64,000 nt of DNA, from assembly GCF_042854845.1 (NCBI RefSeq), contig NZ_AP031498.1:2852001-2916000 (forward strand), in the 5' to 3' direction. Shown here in pieces: positions 59,252 to 64,000 of this stretch; position 1 is the first letter of the stretch; each line of letters begins with the position of its first letter. The position numbers and the translations under genes were made by a program. The stretch comes from Maricurvus nonylphenolicus (GTDB taxonomy: Bacteria; Pseudomonadota; Gammaproteobacteria; Pseudomonadales; Cellvibrionaceae). The notes beneath the pieces are model-generated. The model saw nothing but the letters and a program-made list of their open reading frames with translations, ran no database searches and was not told the DNA's origin.

Positions 59252-60505
59252 TTATTCGTAACGCAAAGCTTCTGCCGGCTCGATTCTGGCAGCTCGGTAA
59301 GCGGGATAAAGTGTAGATAACAAACTCATTACAGCACCCACACTGCAAACAATAATAACGTCCTGCCACTGCCAGTCTGATGGCAAATGACTGATAAAAT
59401 ACACGTTGGGATCAAAAATTCTCAGGCCGGTAAGCTGCTCCAACCAAACAACAACATCACCAATAATAAAGGCCAATAAGGAACCAGCGACAGCGCCGAT
59501 CAATATGCCCAGAATACCTACCCAGGCCCCCTGCACAATAAAGACACCCATCACCTGAGCTCGACTTAACCCCATGGTTCGTAATACCGCAATGTCAGTA
59601 CGCTTATCGGCAACCATGAGCACTAAACTGGAAATAATATTAAACGCAGCCACAGCAACAATAATCATCAGTAACACACCGATAACCGTTTTTTCCATTT
59701 TCACTGCCGCAAACAGGCTGCCCTGGGTTTGACTCCAATCCTTGCCAACTAAATCCGGCTGCCAGGGTTTTGCCACCTCATCCACAACAGCTGCTGCTTG
59801 ATACAACTCATCTACCCGCAGCTCCACACCATGAACGGCCTGTCCCAAGCGGAACACCTTCTGCGCATCAGCAAGATGAATTAACGCCAAACGCTGATCT
59901 ACCTGAGCCCCTACCTCAAAGACAGCCACCAACTTAAAACGCTTAGTGCGAGGAAATATTCCAGCCGGGGTTATGGTTAACTGCGGTAAGGTTAAAGTAA
60001 CGTAATCACCGACATTGACGCCAAGATAACGCGCCAACAAACGGCCAATCACAATACCGTACTCGCCAGCTTCAAGCTGCTGAAAATCACCGGCGATTAC
60101 ATGCTCAGCTACCGCCGAAACAGATTTCTCCAATTGCGGATCAATACCGCGAATTTCGATACCCTGAACACTGCCGGCATAACCGATCAGGCCATGCCCA
60201 TCTACAAAAGGCGCCGCGCCAATCACTTGAGGGTGATTAATAATGTCCTCAGCAACCGGCCGCCAATCTCGTAACGGATTTCGCTCAGGATCACTGGCCA
60301 GTAGATAACCATGCGGGATAACCTGTAACAATCGCTGTTTGATCTCACGATCAAAACCATTCATGACAGATAGCACTAGCACTAGCGCCAAAACCCCCAA
60401 GGCCATACCGACCAGGGAAAAACCACTAACAAAAGAGATAAATTGGTTACGACGCTTGGCGCGGGTGTAGCGCAAACCAATAAATAAAGGTACACGTATT
60501 TGCAT
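59252..60505 (-). CDS. lolC: Lipoprotein-releasing ABC transporter permease LolC
   Basis: A 417-aa LolC/E-family permease with the same plan as LolE: FISFVSGFSLVGMALGVLAL near 26-45, SVMNGFDREIKQRLLQVIPH near 51-70, three C-terminal helices and the ending AARIEPAEALRYE. ATG 60505 (MQIRVPLFIGLRYTRAKR) is chosen because it matches the family N-terminus. It is first in the operon. The LolC/LolE labels rest on gene order, as the two paralogues are not separated by a residue I can cite here. Confidence 0.9.
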   Translation of the reverse strand: MQIRVPLFIGLRYTRAKRRNQFISFVSGFSLVGMALGVLALVLVLSVMNGFDREIKQRLLQVIPHGYLLASDPERNPLRDWRPVAEDIINHPQVIGAAPFVDGHGLIGYAGSVQGIEIRGIDPQLEKSVSAVAEHVIAGDFQQLEAGEYGIVIGRLLARYLGVNVGDYVTLTLPQLTITPAGIFPRTKRFKLVAVFEVGAQVDQRLALIHLADAQKVFRLGQAVHGVELRVDELYQAAAVVDEVAKPWQPDLVGKDWSQTQGSLFAAVKMEKTVIGVLLMIIVAVAAFNIISSLVLMVADKRTDIAVLRTMGLSRAQVMGVFIVQGAWVGILGILIGAVAGSLLAFIIGDVVVWLEQLTGLRIFDPNVYFISHLPSDWQWQDVIIVCSVGAVMSLLSTLYPAYRAARIEPAEALRYE

Positions 60506-60650
60506 AGGCGCATTAAACCTAAATGACTGAGTGCTGTCGACCCCACTCACTACATGAAAATATTGTCTAGTCTCACAGGACAGCATTCGCTGTCACTGAT
60601 AAACTCTTAGATATCGCTCACATTCGGTACTTGTTTCGGTGAAGGGTTCC

Positions 60651-61220
60651 ATGACTCAGGAAAAACGCTCTTTTTTTCGTATTACTGACGACCTAATACT
60701 GGATTATCGCCAGGTCGACGGCTATACCGCAGATTCAGAAAAGCCGGAGAATCTGTTTCCCGATAGCGGCAGCCTGAGCCTGTTTGCTGAGTTCAAGCGT
60801 ATAGACAGCGAATCTGCTCAACTATTAACCGCTATCGGTGAAGATAACCGCGCCCTGGCGGATTACCTGGCAACCCTTAACCGAAAAATCGAATTGCTCA
60901 CCCAAAATGTGATGGCGGACCAACATCAAAGTGATGGCATCAAACCAACCCGGGTTAATATCAGTGAAGGTGGAATAGCCTTTCAGACCGATAAAGCGCT
61001 CTATAAAGGCAGCTATATCGCCCTTCGCCTTATGTTTATGCCTTCTTTTGTTGGCCTGTCGACCTTCGCCAGAATCATTCGCTGCGAAGAACAAACACAG
61101 GACCAATTCCACATTGCCGCAAAATTTCACCGCCTGAGCAGCACACATCAACAGATACTGTCGCGACAAATCATGCAACAACAGATTACCGCCAAGCGGC
61201 AAGCTGAGCAGTCACAATAA
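60651..61220 (+). CDS. PilZ-domain protein
   Basis: A 190-aa protein with an N-terminal KRSFFRITDDLILDYRQVDG (residues 5-24) that resembles the YcgR-type N-terminal region. The C-terminal PilZ domain, about residues 100-185, has RVNISEGGIAFQTD (D/N-x-S-x-x-G pattern near 104-117). The RxxxR motif typical of c-di-GMP binding is not evident directly before it. GAAGGG precedes the ATG at 60651, favouring it over an in-frame start 12 bases upstream. It is 14 bp upstream of the next gene on the same strand. Confidence 0.78.
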   Translation: MTQEKRSFFRITDDLILDYRQVDGYTADSEKPENLFPDSGSLSLFAEFKRIDSESAQLLTAIGEDNRALADYLATLNRKIELLTQNVMADQHQSDGIKPTRVNISEGGIAFQTDKALYKGSYIALRLMFMPSFVGLSTFARIIRCEEQTQDQFHIAAKFHRLSSTHQQILSRQIMQQQITAKRQAEQSQ

Positions 61221-61234
61221 TAAGGATTCCCGTC

Positions 61235-61549
61235 ATGAAACACACTATCGCACTAATATCGGTTTTAAGCCTTGGCGCAACCCAGGCTCTGGCGGAAACG
61301 CGTACTGAGGGAGATGTGATCAAGGTTCCTGTGGGCCAACAGGCCTCAGATAAGCAACATATTCAGCGCCCAACACTGGGGATGAGCAAAGAGCAGGTAG
61401 AGAGATTGTTTGGTGAACCTCAAAGTTGGCAAGACCCCAAAGGAGAGCCGCCAATTACTCGCTGGGAATATCAGGACTTTGTCGTATATTTTGAAGGCAA
61501 TTTTGTGATACATAGTGTTGTTAAAACATCACCCAATACCAACAAATAA
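61235..61549 (+). CDS. Small exported protein with SmpA/OmlA-like motif
   Basis: A 104-aa protein with a signal peptide (KHTIALISVLSLGATQALA, cleavage likely after ALA at residue 20) and no lipobox cysteine, so probably periplasmic. LGMSKEQVERLFGEPQSWQD near 49-68 resembles the repeat seen in BamE/OmlA-type proteins, and RWEYQDFVVYFEGNFV follows. Its function is unknown. Confidence 0.72.
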   Translation: MKHTIALISVLSLGATQALAETRTEGDVIKVPVGQQASDKQHIQRPTLGMSKEQVERLFGEPQSWQDPKGEPPITRWEYQDFVVYFEGNFVIHSVVKTSPNTNK

Positions 61550-61568
61550 AGACCTGCCTATAACGCTA

Positions 61569-62024
61569 TTACACGTGTTTCCATAGCTCGAGGGTTTCAA
61601 TACCACCTGCCCTGAGCATCTTTTGAATATTACCCTTTAACACCCGGTACTCTGTACTGGGTAGCTCTTTTAAAAAGTTTTGCTGGTGATTATGTGCGGC
61701 TTCATCCAAATGTCGCACCAAACGTTTACCTGCATCCGTAAGCACAACTTTTATAGATCGACGATCGAGACCGTCATGGTGGCGCTCGACCATGCCCTTT
61801 TTCTCAAGACGATCAACCAAGCGCGTAACGGCGGATCGATCCACACCGATATGAGCTGCAACCTGGGCTGGCGTTTGCGCTAAATCATGGGCCAGAACAT
61901 TCATCACCATCCATTGAGGCCAGGTGACATCAAGGACCTGCAGCTCATGGTTAAAACGCTCCTGCATGACATTTGCCAAGCGAGAAACCCAAAAGGTAAA
62001 ACTGTTATGCAGCTGAAAATCCAT
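61569..62024 (-). CDS. MarR-family transcriptional regulator
   Basis: A 151-aa winged helix-turn-helix protein. LAQTPAQVAAHIGVDRSAVT near 48-67 is the recognition helix region, RLVDRLEKKGMVERHHDGLD near 68-87 and DRRSIKVVLTDAGKRLV near 87-103 form the wing. Two inverted repeats in its upstream region are plausible operators. It converges with the SmpA-like gene. Its ligand and targets are unknown. Confidence 0.9.
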   Translation of the reverse strand: MDFQLHNSFTFWVSRLANVMQERFNHELQVLDVTWPQWMVMNVLAHDLAQTPAQVAAHIGVDRSAVTRLVDRLEKKGMVERHHDGLDRRSIKVVLTDAGKRLVRHLDEAAHNHQQNFLKELPSTEYRVLKGNIQKMLRAGGIETLELWKHV

Positions 62025-62042
62025 ATCGTCTCCACATGCTAT

Positions 62043-62085
62043 TGACCGTTGTCATAAAAATAATTGACACATCAACACTTGTCAA
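62043..62085 (-). promoter_or_regulatory. Candidate MarR operators
   Basis: Two short inverted repeats lie just upstream of the regulator start: TGAC-CGTT-GTCA at 62043-62054, and TTGACA (62064-62069) with TGTCAA (62080-62085) across 10 nt. Both share the TTGAC half-site and their position fits autoregulation by MarR. Confidence 0.45.
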
Positions 62086-62208
62086 ACCAACCAGTGGCTC
62101 GAATTTCGTCAATCTGCAGGCGTGAGAAAACCGCCCCAAGCGTAAACTTGGAGCGGTAAATATGGTTTTAAAGCTGTTTGGTGGCCGTTAGACCATTGCT
62201 TTGGAGGT
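62086..62208. other. Interval between MarR operators and small ORF
   Basis: No gene is supported in this stretch. A short GC-rich inverted repeat around 62128-62155 (CCAAGCGTAAACTTGG core) could terminate the small minus-strand gene that ends at 62209. Confidence 0.3.
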
Positions 62209-62325
62209 TTACTGCCCACTAACCCAAAAAATGCATGTCGCCACAAAGATGGCGATTAAAGCTACGGCTGCAATGGCATCGGCTGTGCTATCACCGGTTT
62301 CCTGCATTTCAAAATGATCGTTCAT
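62209..62325 (-). CDS. 38-aa single-helix membrane protein
   Basis: A small ORF starting at ATG 62325, with CGGAG 10 bases upstream, ending at TAA 62209-62211. It encodes an acidic N-terminus (MNDHFEMQETGDSTADAI) and one hydrophobic helix ALIAIFVATCIFWVSG. Proteins of this plan occur as conserved small membrane proteins in Pseudomonas-like genomes. It is divergent from cysI. Function is unknown. Confidence 0.6.
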   Translation of the reverse strand: MNDHFEMQETGDSTADAIAAVALIAIFVATCIFWVSGQ

Positions 62326-62655
62326 TATTATTATTCTCCGATTAATTGGCTATTTAGTGGTTTCGGTTATTAATCCACAACCCAAGGAAAGCATAAGCGC
62401 GATATTTCGTGCAACTCGCCTTGCTTCGTTATAGCTATTTTATCTTAGTCTCAAATGGCATATGCATGTAACTAATAAGAAGTAACCCTTCTTGTTACCT
62501 TTAGATACAATTGGTCGGCTCGCGATTGCGATCAATTTGGTGTATCCTTTCGCGCCGTTTATTCGGGCCCGGTATGCTGATATGCGGGCAAATATAAGGA
62601 TAAACCCCTGATTTAAAGGCAAATAGCCACAAAGAAACTAGGTGTACTACCACTT
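62326..62655. promoter_or_regulatory. cysI upstream region
   Basis: A 330-bp gene-free stretch lies between the divergent small membrane protein and cysI. A short hairpin GTAAC/GTTAC is visible around 62485-62502. CysB control of cysI from here is expected from biology, but CysB boxes are too degenerate to place by eye. Confidence 0.35.
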
Positions 62656-64000
62656 ATGTACGTATACGACGATTATGATCATCAAATTGTGCGCGACCGT
62701 GTAGCACAATTTCGTAACCAGACTCAGCGTTACCTCGCCGGCGAGCTAAAGGACGAAGAATTCCTGCCGCTGCGACTACAAAATGGCCTCTATATCCAGC
62801 GCCTTGCCCCTATGCTACGTGTTAACGTGCCTTACGGTATGCTCAACACTACCCAGCTGCGCAAACTGGCCCATGTTGCCCGCCACTACGACAAAGGCTA
62901 CGTCCACGTCAGTACGCGCCAAAACATTCAATTTAACTGGCCAGAATTGCCTGAAGTACCTGACATCCTCGCTGAGTTGGCTGAGGTTGAAATGCACGCA
63001 ACCCAATCCAGTGGTAGCTGTATCCGAAACGTTACCTCTGACCAGTTTGCCGGTATCACGCCAGACGAAATCGTTGATCCACGCCCTTACTGCGAGATTA
63101 TCCGTCAGTGGTCCACTTTCCACCCGGAATTCGCCTTCCTGCCGCGTAAGTTCAAAATTGGTGTAACCGGCGCCGAGAGCGACCGCGCTGCCGTACAACT
63201 TCACGATATCGGCCTGGAAATGGTCAAAAACGACCAGGGCGAGATCGGCTTTAAAGTACTTGTTGGTGGCGGCCTGGGCCGTACCCCGGTAATTGCCAGC
63301 GTTATCCGCGAGTTCCTGCCGGAAGAACAGATTCTTTCTTATCTCGACGCCATCATCCGGGTTTACAACCAGTTTGGCCGTCGTGACAACAAATACAAAG
63401 CGCGTATCAAGATCCTGGTGAAAGCCATGGGTGCCGATAAGTTCGCCGAGAAGGTTGAAGCCGAGTGGGAACACCTGAAAAACGGCCCCACTACCCTGAC
63501 CAGTGAAGAAATCCAACGCGCCAAGAGCTTCTTTACCGAGCACGCTTACGAAAGCCTTGATGATGCTCAAGCAGAAGCAGCTCTGCAGAAACAAGCCGCT
63601 GACAACGTGGCCTTTGGTAAGTGGTTGTCTCGCAACACCCGCGAACACCGTGTAGCAGGCTATACCGCTGTTACCCTGTCACTGAAACCTACCGGTGTTG
63701 CCCCGGGTGATATCACCGATGGCCAGCTGGAAGCCATTGCCGATCTGGCCGACCAGTACAGTTTTGGTGAAGTGCGCACCACTCACGAACAGAATATCGT
63801 ACTGGGCGACGTTAAAAAGTCAGACCTGTACGACCTCTGGCAAGCTAGCAAAACTCGGGGCTTTGCTACACCAAACATCGGCACACTGACGGACATGATT
63901 TGCTGCCCTGGCGGTGACTTCTGCTCCCTGGCCAACGCCAAATCCATTCCTGTTGCGGAAGCTATTCAGCGCACCTTTGACGATATGGATTACCTGTACG
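62656..64000 (+). CDS. cysI: Sulfite reductase hemoprotein (3' end cut by window edge)
   Basis: About 448 of ~550 residues are present. The sequence follows the Pseudomonas-type CysI: MYVYDDYDHQIVRDRVAQFR at the start, HVSTRQNIQFNWPEL near 82-96, SSGSCIRNVTSDQFAGITPD near 118-137, and PRKFKIGVTGAESDRAAV near 165. ICCPGGDFCSLANAKSI near 415-430 has the first two cysteines of the 4Fe-4S/siroheme site; the second pair lies past base 64000. It reduces sulfite to sulfide with six electrons. The ATG at 62656 matches the family start. Confidence 0.95.
   Translation, partial: MYVYDDYDHQIVRDRVAQFRNQTQRYLAGELKDEEFLPLRLQNGLYIQRLAPMLRVNVPYGMLNTTQLRKLAHVARHYDKGYVHVSTRQNIQFNWPELPEVPDILAELAEVEMHATQSSGSCIRNVTSDQFAGITPDEIVDPRPYCEIIRQWSTFHPEFAFLPRKFKIGVTGAESDRAAVQLHDIGLEMVKNDQGEIGFKVLVGGGLGRTPVIASVIREFLPEEQILSYLDAIIRVYNQFGRRDNKYKARIKILVKAMGADKFAEKVEAEWEHLKNGPTTLTSEEIQRAKSFFTEHAYESLDDAQAEAALQKQAADNVAFGKWLSRNTREHRVAGYTAVTLSLKPTGVAPGDITDGQLEAIADLADQYSFGEVRTTHEQNIVLGDVKKSDLYDLWQASKTRGFATPNIGTLTDMICCPGGDFCSLANAKSIPVAEAIQRTFDDMDYLY

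Overview
The window reads as chromosome of a Gram-negative gammaproteobacterium. It encodes lipid A and peptidoglycan genes (lpxK, kdsB, murB), the lipoprotein exporter LolCDE, a gacA-uvrC-pgsA operon followed by tRNA-Cys and tRNA-Leu, a plsX-fabD-fabG-acpP-fabF cluster without fabH, and a comEC-exbB-exbD-lpxK-kdsB-LMW phosphatase-murB block. Together with the CysB and CysI types at the two edges, this gene order points to the Pseudomonas/Cellvibrionales side of the class, perhaps a marine member. I cannot name a genus from sequence alone.

Layout: 1-9.9 kb holds a partial cysB, a TauE-type permease, a stress protein, a 5'-nucleotidase, a quinone oxidoreductase, an alanine symporter, a PLP-dependent desulfhydrase/deaminase-like enzyme, a solitary yajC, a GAF-AraC regulator and bcp. 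10-14 kb holds mdh, a dimeric dUTPase and a PAP2/glycosyltransferase pair. 14-26 kb is the tatD-pilZ-holB-(rluA)-tmk-mltG-pabC-fabF-acpP-fabG-fabD-plsX-rpmF-yceD series, read on the minus strand, ending at maf. 34-45 kb is the gacA/uvrC/pgsA operon, alkB and the murB-to-comEC block, all minus strand. 45-47.6 kb has a flavodoxin, a probable heme-oxygenase-like diiron protein and a zeta-class GST. 48-56.5 kb is a propionyl-CoA to succinyl-CoA pathway (carboxylase beta chain, an unusually long biotin carboxylase/BCCP protein, epimerase, mutase, MeaB). 56.7-64 kb has DUF2062, LolCDE, a PilZ protein, a MarR regulator and the start of cysI.

The accessory part is a 7.56-kb integrative element at about 26160-33774, inserted in the 3' half of tRNA-Leu(UAA) and bounded by a perfect 58-bp direct repeat. 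It carries a tyrosine integrase, an unrecognised 291-aa protein, an AlpA/excisionase-like protein, a P2 gpA-like HUH replication protein, an XRE regulator and a converging three-gene unit led by a MerR-like regulator. It has no capsid, packaging or conjugation gene, so it looks like a small satellite or mobilisable island that replicates when excised.

The most unusual DNA in the window is the 730-bp noncoding centre of this element (31357-32087). In order it contains a cluster of nested CCGGGAA-type palindromes, sixteen perfect tandem copies of an 11-bp unit, an AT-rich stretch, a promoter overlapped by an inverted repeat, a predicted multi-hairpin RNA of about 180 nt whose two ends pair, and a strong terminator. 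I interpret this as an origin plus a small structured RNA. Both roles are inference; the repeats and complementarities are directly visible.
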